DNA of 64,000 bases from Pseudarthrobacter oxydans (GTDB taxonomy: Bacteria > Actinomycetota > Actinomycetes > Actinomycetales > Micrococcaceae): the NCBI RefSeq assembly GCF_013314975.1, contig NZ_JABTYH010000019.1:17446-81445 (forward strand), written 5' to 3'. A model generated the notes under the pieces. That model saw only the letters and a list, made by a program, of their open reading frames with translations. It was not told the DNA's origin and did no database searches. The position numbers were made by a program, and so were the translations under genes. Of this stretch, positions 7,866 to 16,526 are shown piece after piece. Each line of letters begins with the position of its first letter. Positions within the stretch are counted from its first letter, which is position 1.

Positions 7866-9410
7866 TCAGTAGCCGGAGAACGAGTCAACGTGGACTTTTG
7901 CCGCCCCGGCCCGTTTGGCGGCCCGCCGCAGTGACGCGACGCTCGCAGGGGAACCCGAGACGTACACCTCCCGGCCGGCCACGTCGGGGACCAGGGCACG
8001 GATGGCCTCGCCGTCCACCCGCGTGCCATCCCAGGAAGCGCTGGCCAATCCCGAAGGCGGCGCGGAACCGTCCGCCACGCGGACCAGGACGCGGATGCCG
8101 GCAGCCCGCAACTCATCCGCATAGGCAACCTCGTCTGCGCTCCTGGCCAGCAAAAGCAGCACTGCATCCCGCTCCCGCAACCCTCCGGAGGACACGTGCG
8201 AGAGGTAGGGCGTGACGCCGATCCCGGCCGCAATCAGCAGGACAGGCTTGCGCGGATCGCGGGGGAGGACAAAGTCCCCTCCGACCGACGTGGCCGTCAC
8301 CTCGTCTCCCGGGTTCAGCGACAGGAGGACCTTTTTGGCTGCGGACAGGGGCTCCGCGGTCCGCACCCCGAACTTGACCAGGCATTCACTGGGCGAACCC
8401 GTCAGGCTGAACACCCGGCGTCGTCCTTTCCCGTCCGATTTTGCGTGCGGAAGGTCCAGCTCCATGTATTGTCCCGGCACAAAACGGACAGGCCGGGACG
8501 GCTCGAAACTGAACTCGGTGGTGCTCGGCGTCAAAGGCCTGGTTCCGGTAAAACGGAGCGTCACCCTGCCCCGCTGCCCCATCAGGAACGCGATCGCATT
8601 GCCCAGCAGCAGCGCTGCCTCGGGAGAATTGGCGATGAATCCGAAGTTGTAGGGGACCGCGAACACCACGCCGACCACAGCAGCCAGCGCCAGCTGTTGC
8701 CACCTCCTGGGCGGCAGCGTGAGAGGTTCGGTGAGCATGAAGCCAACAAAGAACAGCAGCGGCCGCTGGGCAAGGGATTGCCACAATGCCATGCCGGCGG
8801 ACATGCCGGCCTGCAGCAGCTCCGAGGTGATGATGGCGGTGGCCACCACAAGGAACACGGAGGCCATCAGGAACTTCCTGGTCCTGTACAGGACCAGGAG
8901 GACACCGGGCACCAGCGCCCACAGCATGGCAGGGGTGGCTGCCCACCAGGTTGCGATGTTGAGCCCGGTGAGCCCGGCCACGAAGGCTCCCGCCGCGGCG
9001 GCGTTGAAGATGTGCCGGCCGCGCCAGGCGAGCGCGTACTTTGATGCCGACGCGAGCACGCAGGCCAAAGCCACGCCTGCCACGTCCAGCGGGGCGAACG
9101 AGGGCCAGAACAGGAAGTACAGCAGCAGGCCGGTGATCAGCGAGGACTCGGAGTGCGGCCGGACCCGGAACAGCGGCGCCAGCGCCCTGTTCGACGCGTA
9201 CGTCAGGCCAAGGCACAGCACCAGGTGCGCCAGCATTTCGGGAATACCGAACGTCAGCCACCCAAGGGCATCAAGCACAAGGCTGTACACAGCCAGGACT
9301 GCAAGGACAAGGAGGACCAGCCGGTACATGGTGAACCGGCCCAGCGCGGTGTCCAGCCGCGCGCCCAGGGAAGCGCCCGGCGGCGCCTTCGGCGTTTCAA
9401 TGGGGCTCAT
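7866..9410 (-). CDS. Membrane flavin reductase: RnfD/NqrB-like domain fused to FNR domain
   Basis: A 514-residue fusion. Residues from about 25 to 290 contain some nine to ten hydrophobic helices resembling the RnfD/NqrB membrane domain. Residues from about 300 to 514 are a ferredoxin-NADP+ reductase-type module with the flavin-binding GQYMELDL and RRRVFSLTG segments and the NAD(P)-binding LLIAAGIGVTP motif. It would take electrons from NAD(P)H at the cytoplasmic face and pass them through or into the membrane. The covalent-FMN SGAT motif of true RnfD/NqrB is not visible. The start ATG overlaps the apbE stop (ATGA), so it is the third gene of the operon and probably delivers electrons to the FMN-binding lipoprotein. 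Confidence 0.85.
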   Translation of the reverse strand: MSPIETPKAPPGASLGARLDTALGRFTMYRLVLLVLAVLAVYSLVLDALGWLTFGIPEMLAHLVLCLGLTYASNRALAPLFRVRPHSESSLITGLLLYFLFWPSFAPLDVAGVALACVLASASKYALAWRGRHIFNAAAAGAFVAGLTGLNIATWWAATPAMLWALVPGVLLVLYRTRKFLMASVFLVVATAIITSELLQAGMSAGMALWQSLAQRPLLFFVGFMLTEPLTLPPRRWQQLALAAVVGVVFAVPYNFGFIANSPEAALLLGNAIAFLMGQRGRVTLRFTGTRPLTPSTTEFSFEPSRPVRFVPGQYMELDLPHAKSDGKGRRRVFSLTGSPSECLVKFGVRTAEPLSAAKKVLLSLNPGDEVTATSVGGDFVLPRDPRKPVLLIAAGIGVTPYLSHVSSGGLRERDAVLLLLARSADEVAYADELRAAGIRVLVRVADGSAPPSGLASASWDGTRVDGEAIRALVPDVAGREVYVSGSPASVASLRRAAKRAGAAKVHVDSFSGY

Positions 9411-10279
9411 GTGAACAGTGTCCCTTCAAACTCTGCGGAGTGGGCAGCACTTCCATCCGAGAAGACAGTCAGCCAGGAGAAGTCGAAGGCCTCCTGGAGC
9501 CCGGCGCCGGGGACAAAGAAGAGTGCCGTTGCCAGGGCATCAGCCAGCATCGCGGTGTCGGCCAGCGCCCACGTCGCCACGGCAGTCCTGACAGGCCGGC
9601 CGGTTTTTCCGTCCAGGATGTGGTGCAGGCCGTCACCCCAGGCGCGCCGGTTGGCCGCAGACGCGCACAGCGCCCGGCCCGCCAGCTGCACCACCCCTAT
9701 GGCCTGGGTTGGGTTGTACGGATGTTCCAGCGCCACCGGAACGGCATCCGGGCCCTTCACCAGCAGGTCCCCGCTGGCATCAACGATGAACGTGTCCACG
9801 CCATCCGCCTCCAGTTCGGCAGCCACCAGGTCCACCAGCAGCCCCTTGCCGGCAGCGCCGATGTCCAGCACAACGGGAGCCGCGGTGGTGAGGGTGCTGC
9901 CGGCCCACTCCAGCACATCGTCCCAGGCCGGCGCCGGCAGCGCGGAGCCGGAGGGGCGAAGGGAGTAGCCGGCGCCGTACCCCAGGCGCTCCAGGCTTGG
10001 GCCGATGAGCGGCGTCATGGCCCCGCCGGTGGCCTCATACAGAGCCCGGTACAGCTGCCCCAACGCGACGGCCTCCGCGGGAAAGTCATGCCGTCCGGGT
10101 TCCCTGGCCATGGCACTGACGCGGGAGTCCACCCGGAACCGGGACCAGTCGGCGTCGAACCGCTCCACCAGGCCGAGCAGGCGGGCCCGCAGGAGGGGAT
10201 CAAGGGGCAGCGGCGAGGATATCTCCCAGTGCGTGCCAATGCCCTCAAACGCAAAGTCCTCCCAGCCGCCGCCCGGCAC
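9407..10279 (-). CDS. apbE: FAD:protein FMN transferase (ApbE)
   Basis: A 290-residue ApbE enzyme, which attaches FMN from FAD to a Thr/Ser of target proteins through a phosphoester bond. Family blocks are visible: DIGAAGKGLLVD (139-150), VDASGDLLVKG, HHILDGKTGRP (219-229) and the metal-binding ADTAMLADALATALF near 240-254. It starts at GTG 10279, 3 nt after the stop of the FMN-binding lipoprotein gene, so the start cannot be moved upstream enough to add a signal peptide. Most ApbE proteins that modify exported substrates are lipoproteins; this one appears cytosolic. It overlaps the downstream reductase by 4 nt. Confidence 0.92.
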   Translation of the reverse strand: MPGGGWEDFAFEGIGTHWEISSPLPLDPLLRARLLGLVERFDADWSRFRVDSRVSAMAREPGRHDFPAEAVALGQLYRALYEATGGAMTPLIGPSLERLGYGAGYSLRPSGSALPAPAWDDVLEWAGSTLTTAAPVVLDIGAAGKGLLVDLVAAELEADGVDTFIVDASGDLLVKGPDAVPVALEHPYNPTQAIGVVQLAGRALCASAANRRAWGDGLHHILDGKTGRPVRTAVATWALADTAMLADALATALFFVPGAGLQEAFDFSWLTVFSDGSAAHSAEFEGTLFT

Positions 10280-10282
10280 GTC

Positions 10283-10756
10283 CTACCTGGCCTCCGACTT
10301 GATCTGCTCCACTGCCTGGTTGAAGCCGCCGCTGGTGAGGGACGAACCGGCAACCTTGGAAACGTTGAGCTCATCTATGTTCCTGCCCACCACCTGCCCG
10401 GCGATCCCGCCGGCGAACTCGCCCTGGAACTTGCGGGTGTTCGGGTTTGACGGGTGCTGGGTGATCTGCACGTCCGTGACGGTCCCGGACGCCAGGGTCA
10501 GCTCCACGCCCACAGTTTCGGTGCCGTTCGGGGAGACGTACGTTCCATCCGCGCTGTAAGTGCCGTCCTTGTAGCTGGATCCGCCAGCGGCCGGCGTTGA
10601 TGCGCCGGATGAGGACGTGCTTCCGGTGGCGCTGCTGCCGGAGGCTGCGGGAGCCGGGGAGGAGTCTCCGGCAGACGGGGCGCAGGCGGCCACCGTTCCT
10701 GCCAGGGACAGGCCGGCGATTCCGGCATAAACACTTTTACGGACGGAGGGTCTCAT
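10283..10756 (-). CDS. FMN-binding domain lipoprotein
   Basis: A 157-residue exported lipoprotein. The N-terminus RKSVYAGIAGLSLAGTVAAC ends in a VAAC lipobox, giving lipidated Cys25; a Ser/Ala/Pro/Gly-rich linker spans about 26-62, and an FMN_bind domain spans about 63-157. The C-terminal block NVSKVAGSSLTSGGF aligns with the usual SGATxTS flavinylation motif, placing Ser139 where the flavin-accepting Thr normally is. The start at 10756 was chosen over an upstream GTG because it yields a proper signal peptide. It is the first gene of a three-gene operon with apbE and the FNR-fused membrane protein and is the probable flavinylated electron carrier outside the membrane. Confidence 0.87.
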   Translation of the reverse strand: MRPSVRKSVYAGIAGLSLAGTVAACAPSAGDSSPAPAASGSSATGSTSSSGASTPAAGGSSYKDGTYSADGTYVSPNGTETVGVELTLASGTVTDVQITQHPSNPNTRKFQGEFAGGIAGQVVGRNIDELNVSKVAGSSLTSGGFNQAVEQIKSEAR

Positions 10757-10924
10757 CAGGGCTCTCGTTTCGTCGGTGGATCGGGGCGGGAACTGCTGGG
10801 TGGTTACGGTGTTGTCAACGCAGAACCCAGCGTATTGGTTCAACCTGTGACCGCATTCACCGTTTTCTGTAAACACCGTGGCATCAGAAACGCCCCGAAT
10901 TACTTGCTGTTACTGGGCCCCCGG

Positions 10925-10930
10925 TAGGCT
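10925..10930 (+). promoter_or_regulatory. Leaderless -10 box TAGGCT for argS operon
   Basis: TAGGCT ends exactly 6 nt before GTG 10937, so transcription should begin at or next to the start codon. No Shine-Dalgarno sequence at normal distance is needed or clear. Confidence 0.6.
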
Positions 10931-10936
10931 AGAGGG

Positions 10937-12601
10937 GTGACTCCCGAAGAACTCTCCCTCGCCATATCCGCCTGCCTGAAGGAAGCCGTCGCCGCCGGTG
11001 ACATCGCCCTTCCTGCATCAGCTGTGCCTGATGAGGTGCGCGTGGAGCGTCCAAAGAACAGGGACCACGGAGACTGGGCCACCAATATCGCCCTTCAGCT
11101 GGCCAAACAGGCGGGCACCAACCCACGGGAATTCGCCACGATCCTCAGTGCACGGCTGAAGTCCATCGACGGCGTGTCCGCCGTGGACATCGCCGGGCCG
11201 GGGTTCCTGAACATCACGGTGGACGCCGCTGCCGCCGGTGCGCTCGCCAAGGCGATTGTCGAAGCCGGAAAGCAGTACGGCACCAACACGGCGCTCGCCG
11301 GCCACACCGTGAACATGGAGTTCGTCTCTGCCAATCCCACCGGGCCCCTGCACATCGGGCACACCCGCTGGGCGGCCCTGGGCGATTCGATCGCCCGCGT
11401 CCTGCGCGCCTCCGGCGCCGACGTCACCGCTGAGTACTACATTAACGACGCCGGCACGCAGATGAACGTCTTTGCCCACTCCGTCTACAACCGGCTCCAC
11501 GGTCTTCCCGTGCCCGACGGCGGCTACCCCGGACAGTACATCGCCGACCTTGGCCACGAGGTGCTCACCGAGCACCCGGACATCCGCGAGCTCACGGAGA
11601 TTGCTGCCCTTCCCGTCATCCGCGCCGCTGCCTACAAGGCGCAGATGAAGGACATCAAGTCCACCCTTGCGGACTTCGGCGTGGAGTTCGACGTCTTCTT
11701 CTCCGAGCAGGAACTGCACGACGCCGGCGCAATCGAAAGTGCCGTGGCGCGGCTGCGCGAGCAGGGCCACGTGTTCGACGACGGCGGTGCGGTCTGGCTG
11801 CGGACCACGGACTTTGGCGACGACAAGGACCGGGTGATGATCCGCGCCAACGGCGAACCCACCTATTTCGCCGCGGACGCCGCCTACTACCTGTCCAAGA
11901 AGGACAGGGGCTTCACCGAGAAGATCTACCTGCTGGGCGCGGACCACCACGGTTACATCAACCGGCTCAAGGCCATTGCGGCCTGCGCCGGCGACGATCC
12001 CGAACTCCACATCGAGGTGCTGATCGGACAGCTCGTGTCCGTCAACGGAGCCAAATTGTCCAAGCGTGCCGGGAACATCATCGAGCTTAAGGACCTGATT
12101 GACTGGCTCGGGAAGGACGCTGTCCGCTACTCCCTGGCCCGGTTCCCTGCGGATTCGCCGTTGACCCTCGACCCGGAGCTGCTGAAGAAGCACAGCAACG
12201 AAAACCCGGTGTTCTACGTCCAGTACGCCCATGCCCGCTCCCGCGGCGCCGCCCGCAACGCCGTGGCGGCCGGTGTGGAACGCCAGGTGGATGGCCAGGA
12301 CTCCTTTGACGCCTCCCTGCTGGACCACGCTACGGAAAACGAACTGCTCTCGTACCTGGGCAGCTACCCCTCGATCGTGGCCAAGGCCGCCGAGCTGCGC
12401 GAGCCGCACCGGGTGGCCCGGCACCTCGAAGTGATTGCCGGGGCCTACCACCGCTGGTACGACGCCTGCCGAATTGCGCCGATGGGCGACGAAGCGGTGA
12501 CCGACGTCAACCGCACCCGACTGTGGCTCAACGACGCCACCAGCCAGGTCCTGGCCAACGGCCTCGATCTGCTGGGCGTCTCCGCCCCGGAACGGATGTG
12601 A
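10937..12601 (+). CDS. argS: Arginyl-tRNA synthetase
   Basis: A 554-residue class I aminoacyl-tRNA synthetase that charges tRNA-Arg. The ArgRS N-terminal additional domain comes first, then the HIGH motif in PTGPLHIGHTRWA (near residue 138), the KMSKS-equivalent KLSKRAGN (near 372) and an all-alpha DALR anticodon-binding domain at the C-terminus (HARSRGAARNAV onward). Length is normal. It starts with GTG directly behind a -10 box and heads a cluster with lysA, hom, thrC and thrB; argS-lysA linkage is a long-known actinobacterial arrangement (Corynebacterium). Its stop overlaps the preferred lysA start. Confidence 0.97.
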   Translation: MTPEELSLAISACLKEAVAAGDIALPASAVPDEVRVERPKNRDHGDWATNIALQLAKQAGTNPREFATILSARLKSIDGVSAVDIAGPGFLNITVDAAAAGALAKAIVEAGKQYGTNTALAGHTVNMEFVSANPTGPLHIGHTRWAALGDSIARVLRASGADVTAEYYINDAGTQMNVFAHSVYNRLHGLPVPDGGYPGQYIADLGHEVLTEHPDIRELTEIAALPVIRAAAYKAQMKDIKSTLADFGVEFDVFFSEQELHDAGAIESAVARLREQGHVFDDGGAVWLRTTDFGDDKDRVMIRANGEPTYFAADAAYYLSKKDRGFTEKIYLLGADHHGYINRLKAIAACAGDDPELHIEVLIGQLVSVNGAKLSKRAGNIIELKDLIDWLGKDAVRYSLARFPADSPLTLDPELLKKHSNENPVFYVQYAHARSRGAARNAVAAGVERQVDGQDSFDASLLDHATENELLSYLGSYPSIVAKAAELREPHRVARHLEVIAGAYHRWYDACRIAPMGDEAVTDVNRTRLWLNDATSQVLANGLDLLGVSAPERM

Positions 12602-14088
12602 GCCACATGTCACCGCAGAGCGAAGATTCCCGGCGCCAGGGTTCCCCGCTGGCACCCGATTGGCTATCGGTCCCCGCCGACCTCAATGCCCTGGAGCCCA
12701 AGATGTGGGCACAGGACGCAGCCCGGAACGATGCCGGCGAACTCACCGTGGGCGGAATTCCGGTCAGCGAGCTTCAGCGGCAGTACGGGACCCCGCTGTA
12801 CGTCATGAGCGAGAACGATTTCCGCGCCAGGGCACGCGCCTTCAGTGACGCCTTCAACAACGCGTTTGCCGACATCTGCGGGGGAGTGGACGTCTACTAC
12901 GCCGGGAAATCGTTCCTGTGCACCGCCGTGGTGCGCTGGGTCGAAGAAGAGGGCCTGCGGCTGGACACCGCCTCCGGCGGTGAGCTCGCGGTCGCGGCAA
13001 AGGCCGGTATTCCCGGAGCAGACGTTGCCCTGCACGGCAACAACAAGTCCGACCTTGAGATCCACCGTGCGCTGGACATGAAGCTCGGCAGGATTGTAGT
13101 GGACAGCCTCGGCGAGCTGGTCAGGGTGGGCGACATCGCCGAACGCCGGGGGGAAAAGGCAAAAGTCATGCTGCGGCTGACACCCGGCGTGCACGCCCAC
13201 ACCCACGAGTTCATCGCCACTGCCCATGAGGACCAGAAGTTCGGCCTTTCCATGGCTGCGGACACCACCGAACACGCCGGCCTGTCGGCTGCCGAGGAAG
13301 CCGTCGCGGCTGCGTCGGCGCATCCGGGCATCGACCTGCTGGGGCTGCACTGCCACATCGGTTCCCAGATCTTCGAGCCGGACGGTTTTGCCCTGGCCGC
13401 CCAGAAGCTCCTCCGTTTCCTTGCCGCCATGCAGGAAAAGTACTCCATCGTCCTGCCCGAACTGGATCTTGGCGGCGGATACGGCATTGCCTACACGCCG
13501 GTGGACACCCCCCGCCCCGCAGCGGAAATTGCGGAGGCGATGGCCGCCGTCGTGCGTTCCACCTGCGCTGAACTGGGGATCGACTCTCCCCGCATCTCCA
13601 TCGAACCCGGCCGCGCCATTGTGGGCAGCACCACCTTCACCCTGTATGAAGTGGGAACCCTCAAGACAGTGCGCGTGGATGCGACTGCGTCGAACAATGG
13701 TGACGCAGACAACAACGTTACGCATCCGCGCCGCTATGTTTCAGTGGACGGCGGCATGAGCGACAACGCCCGCCCGGTGCTGTACGACGCGGATTACTCG
13801 GCAATCCTGGCGTCCCGCACCTCCGACGCCGGCCCGCAGCTGTCCCGCGTGGTGGGCAAACATTGCGAGAGCGGCGACATAGTTGTTAGAGATGTATATC
13901 TGCCCGAGGACGTGGCAGCCGGTGATCTGCTTGCTGTACCGGGTACCGGCGCCTACTGCTGGGCCCTGTCGAGTAACTACAACTATCTGGCCCGGCCGGG
14001 CGTTGTCGCGGTGCGCGACGGATCTGCCCGGCTTATTGTCCGCGGGGAAACCGAAGAAGATCTGCTGAACCGCGACATGGGAGTCTGA
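12598..14088 (+). CDS. lysA: Diaminopimelate decarboxylase
   Basis: A PLP enzyme of fold type III that decarboxylates meso-diaminopimelate to L-lysine, the last step of lysine synthesis. YYAGKSFLC (near residue 100) carries the PLP lysine; the HCHIGSQI, GGGYGIAY and EPGRAIVG blocks are family hallmarks; the dimer-partner cysteine region HCESGD is present. GTG 12598 overlaps the argS stop as GTGA and was preferred; ATG 12607 is an in-frame alternative 9 nt later. The protein is 496 residues from GTG, with an N-terminal extension before the barrel typical of actinobacterial LysA. The stop codon is followed at once by the hom ATG. Confidence 0.96.
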   Translation: MSHMSPQSEDSRRQGSPLAPDWLSVPADLNALEPKMWAQDAARNDAGELTVGGIPVSELQRQYGTPLYVMSENDFRARARAFSDAFNNAFADICGGVDVYYAGKSFLCTAVVRWVEEEGLRLDTASGGELAVAAKAGIPGADVALHGNNKSDLEIHRALDMKLGRIVVDSLGELVRVGDIAERRGEKAKVMLRLTPGVHAHTHEFIATAHEDQKFGLSMAADTTEHAGLSAAEEAVAAASAHPGIDLLGLHCHIGSQIFEPDGFALAAQKLLRFLAAMQEKYSIVLPELDLGGGYGIAYTPVDTPRPAAEIAEAMAAVVRSTCAELGIDSPRISIEPGRAIVGSTTFTLYEVGTLKTVRVDATASNNGDADNNVTHPRRYVSVDGGMSDNARPVLYDADYSAILASRTSDAGPQLSRVVGKHCESGDIVVRDVYLPEDVAAGDLLAVPGTGAYCWALSSNYNYLARPGVVAVRDGSARLIVRGETEEDLLNRDMGV

Positions 14089-15417
14089 ATGACCGAATTG
14101 CGAACCCTGAAAGTGGCCCTGCTGGGCTGTGGCAACGTTGGGGCCCAGGTTGCGCGGATTCTCATCGAGGACGCCGACACCCTTGCCGCCCGCGCGGGCG
14201 CGAAGCTGCAGTTGAGCGGCATCGCCGTGCGGGACGTCCACGCCAAACGCGACGTGGACCTCCCGCAGGACCTCTTCACCACCGACGCCGACACCCTGGT
14301 GAAGGACGCGGACCTGGTGATCGAGCTGATGGGCGGCATCGAGCCTGCCCGTACGCTGATCCTTTCGGCCCTCCGCAACGGTGCCTGCGTTGTCACGGGG
14401 AACAAGGCGCTCGTGGCGCAGGACGGCCCCACCCTGCACGAGGAAGCTGACAAGGCGGGCGTCCAGCTCTCCTATGAGGCCGCCGTCGCCGGTGCCATCC
14501 CCATCCTGCGGCCCATCCGCGACAGCCTCGCCGGCGACCGCATCACGCGCGTCCTGGGCATCGTCAACGGCACCACCAATTTCATCCTTGACCAGATGGA
14601 CACCACCGGAGCCCAGTTCGCCGATGCCCTCGCCGAAGCGCAGCGCCTTGGCTACGCAGAAGCGGACCCCACTGCCGACGTCGAAGGCCACGATGCCGCC
14701 GCGAAGGCCGCCATCCTTGCCTCGCTGTCCTTCCACACCCGGTTTGCCCTGGAAAACGTCCACTGCGAAGGAATCACCTCGGTCACCGCGGCGGATATTG
14801 CCGCGGCCAAGGACGCCGGCTTTGTCATCAAGCTGCTGGCCATCGCGGAAAAGCTTCCCGCCGCAGGCACGGACGCGGACGGCGGCGAGGGCGTCTCCGT
14901 GCGCGTGCACCCCACGCTGCTTCCCCGTGAACACCCGCTGGCCGCCGTCCACGGCGCCTTCAACGCGGTGTTCATCGAAGCCGAGAACGCCGGCGAACTG
15001 ATGTTCTACGGGCAGGGAGCCGGCGGTACACCCACGGCGTCCGCTGTCCTGGGCGACCTTGTCTCGGCCGCGCGCAGCCTGGTCCTCGGCGGCCCCGGCC
15101 GCACGGAAACCACCACCGGCCAGGTTTCGGCCCTGCCGATCGACGCGGCCGTCACCAGCTACTACATCGGCCTGGACGTCGCCGACCAGCCCGGCGTCCT
15201 GGCCAGGATTGCCCAGCTCTTCGCCGAGCACGGCGTGTCCATCGAGATCATGCGGCAGACCATCCACCGCGACGCGGAGTCCAACGTGGAATCCGCCGAG
15301 TTGCGGATCGTCACCCACCGTGCGTCAGAGGCTGCCCTTGCGGCCACCGTCGAGGCCGTGAAAGGCCTGGACGTCATCAATTCAGTTACATCCGTTCTGC
15401 GGGTAGAAGGAGTCTAA
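14089..15417 (+). CDS. hom: Homoserine dehydrogenase
   Basis: A 442-residue NAD(P)-dependent reductase converting aspartate semialdehyde to homoserine, the branch point toward threonine and methionine. GCGNVGAQVA near the N-terminus is the nucleotide-binding loop; NGTTNFIL and YAEADPTADVEGHDAA are catalytic and substrate-site blocks. A C-terminal ACT domain (about 355-440, starting DVADQPGVLARIAQ) implies feedback control, by threonine in well-studied actinobacterial enzymes. The start abuts the lysA stop (TGAATG) and the stop abuts the thrC GTG, so translation is coupled. Confidence 0.96.
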   Translation: MTELRTLKVALLGCGNVGAQVARILIEDADTLAARAGAKLQLSGIAVRDVHAKRDVDLPQDLFTTDADTLVKDADLVIELMGGIEPARTLILSALRNGACVVTGNKALVAQDGPTLHEEADKAGVQLSYEAAVAGAIPILRPIRDSLAGDRITRVLGIVNGTTNFILDQMDTTGAQFADALAEAQRLGYAEADPTADVEGHDAAAKAAILASLSFHTRFALENVHCEGITSVTAADIAAAKDAGFVIKLLAIAEKLPAAGTDADGGEGVSVRVHPTLLPREHPLAAVHGAFNAVFIEAENAGELMFYGQGAGGTPTASAVLGDLVSAARSLVLGGPGRTETTTGQVSALPIDAAVTSYYIGLDVADQPGVLARIAQLFAEHGVSIEIMRQTIHRDAESNVESAELRIVTHRASEAALAATVEAVKGLDVINSVTSVLRVEGV

Positions 15418-16524
15418 GTGGCTCACCAATGGCGCGGGGTCATCCGCGAATACGCTGACCGTCTGCCCGTGACGGAATCCACCAGGGTGATCACCCTGGG
15501 CGAAGGCGGGACCCCGCTGGTGCATGCCCGGAAGCTCTCTGAGCTCACCGGCTCCGAGGTGTACCTCAAGGTGGAGGGCATGAACCCCACCGGGTCCTTC
15601 AAGGACCGCGGCATGACCATGGCCATGACAGCCGCCGTGGCCTCCGGCGCGCAAGCGGTAGTCTGCGCCTCCACGGGAAACACCTCCGCCTCCGCAGCTG
15701 CCTATGCCACCGCCGCCGGCCTCACGTGCGCGGTCCTGGTGCCCGAAGGCAAGATCTCCATGGGCAAGCTCAGCCAGGCGATCGCCCACGGCGCCACGCT
15801 CCTCCAGGTGGACGGCAACTTTGACAACTGCCTGGACATCGCCCGGAAGCTGGGGGAGTCCTACCCGGTGTTCCTGGTGAACTCGGTGAACCCTGCGCGC
15901 ATCCAGGGACAGAAGACCGGTGCCTTCGAAATCGTCGACGCGCTGGGCGACGCCCCGGACATCCACGTCCTGCCGGTGGGCAACGCCGGAAACATCACCG
16001 CGTACTGGAAGGGCTACAAGGAGTACTCCGCTCCGTTCGAGTCCGAAACCGCGGGCACCCTTCCCGCCGTCTCCACCAGGACGCCCGCGATGTGGGGCTT
16101 CCAGGCGGCAGGTGCGGCGCCCTTCGTCGCCGGCCACCCCATCACCGAGCCCGACACCATCGCCACGGCCATCCGGATTGGCAACCCCGCCTCCTGGGAC
16201 GGTGCCATCGGCGCCCGCGACGAATCCGGCGGACTGATCGACTCCGTCACCGATGAGGAAATCCTCAGCGCGCACCGCTGGCTGTCCGCCCGCGAAGGCG
16301 TCTTCGTCGAGCCGGGATCGGCCGCGGGCGTGGCAGGGCTCCTGAAGAAGCACGCCGCCGGGGAAGTCCCTTCCGGCAAAACCATCGTCATCACCGTCAC
16401 GGGCCACGGGCTCAAGGACCCCCAGTGGGCCCTGCGCACCGAGGACGGCAGCGACGTGCAGCCGGTCAAGGTACCCAACGACGTGGTCACCGTTGCCGCT
16501 GAACTGGGACTGGAAGAAAAATAG
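15418..16524 (+). CDS. thrC: Threonine synthase
   Basis: A 368-residue PLP enzyme of fold type II converting O-phosphohomoserine to threonine. The PLP lysine is Lys62 in TGSFKDRGM; the phosphate-binding glycine loop [12 protein letters not shown] follows. Length fits the short class found in Actinobacteria and Bacillus rather than the longer E. coli class. It begins with GTG immediately after the hom stop. The order hom-thrC-thrB resembles Bacillus subtilis and differs from the hom-thrB pair of Corynebacterium. Confidence 0.95.
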   Translation: MAHQWRGVIREYADRLPVTESTRVITLGEGGTPLVHARKLSELTGSEVYLKVEGMNPTGSFKDRGMTMAMTAAVASGAQAVVCASTGNTSASAAAYATAAGLTCAVLVPEGKISMGKLSQAIAHGATLLQVDGNFDNCLDIARKLGESYPVFLVNSVNPARIQGQKTGAFEIVDALGDAPDIHVLPVGNAGNITAYWKGYKEYSAPFESETAGTLPAVSTRTPAMWGFQAAGAAPFVAGHPITEPDTIATAIRIGNPASWDGAIGARDESGGLIDSVTDEEILSAHRWLSAREGVFVEPGSAAGVAGLLKKHAAGEVPSGKTIVITVTGHGLKDPQWALRTEDGSDVQPVKVPNDVVTVAAELGLEEK

Positions 16525-16526
16525 CC

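Noticed and set aside
11018..12655. A 545-codon minus-strand frame
   Set aside because: It is fully antisense to argS, is rich in Gly/Val/His runs and shows no recognisable domain.
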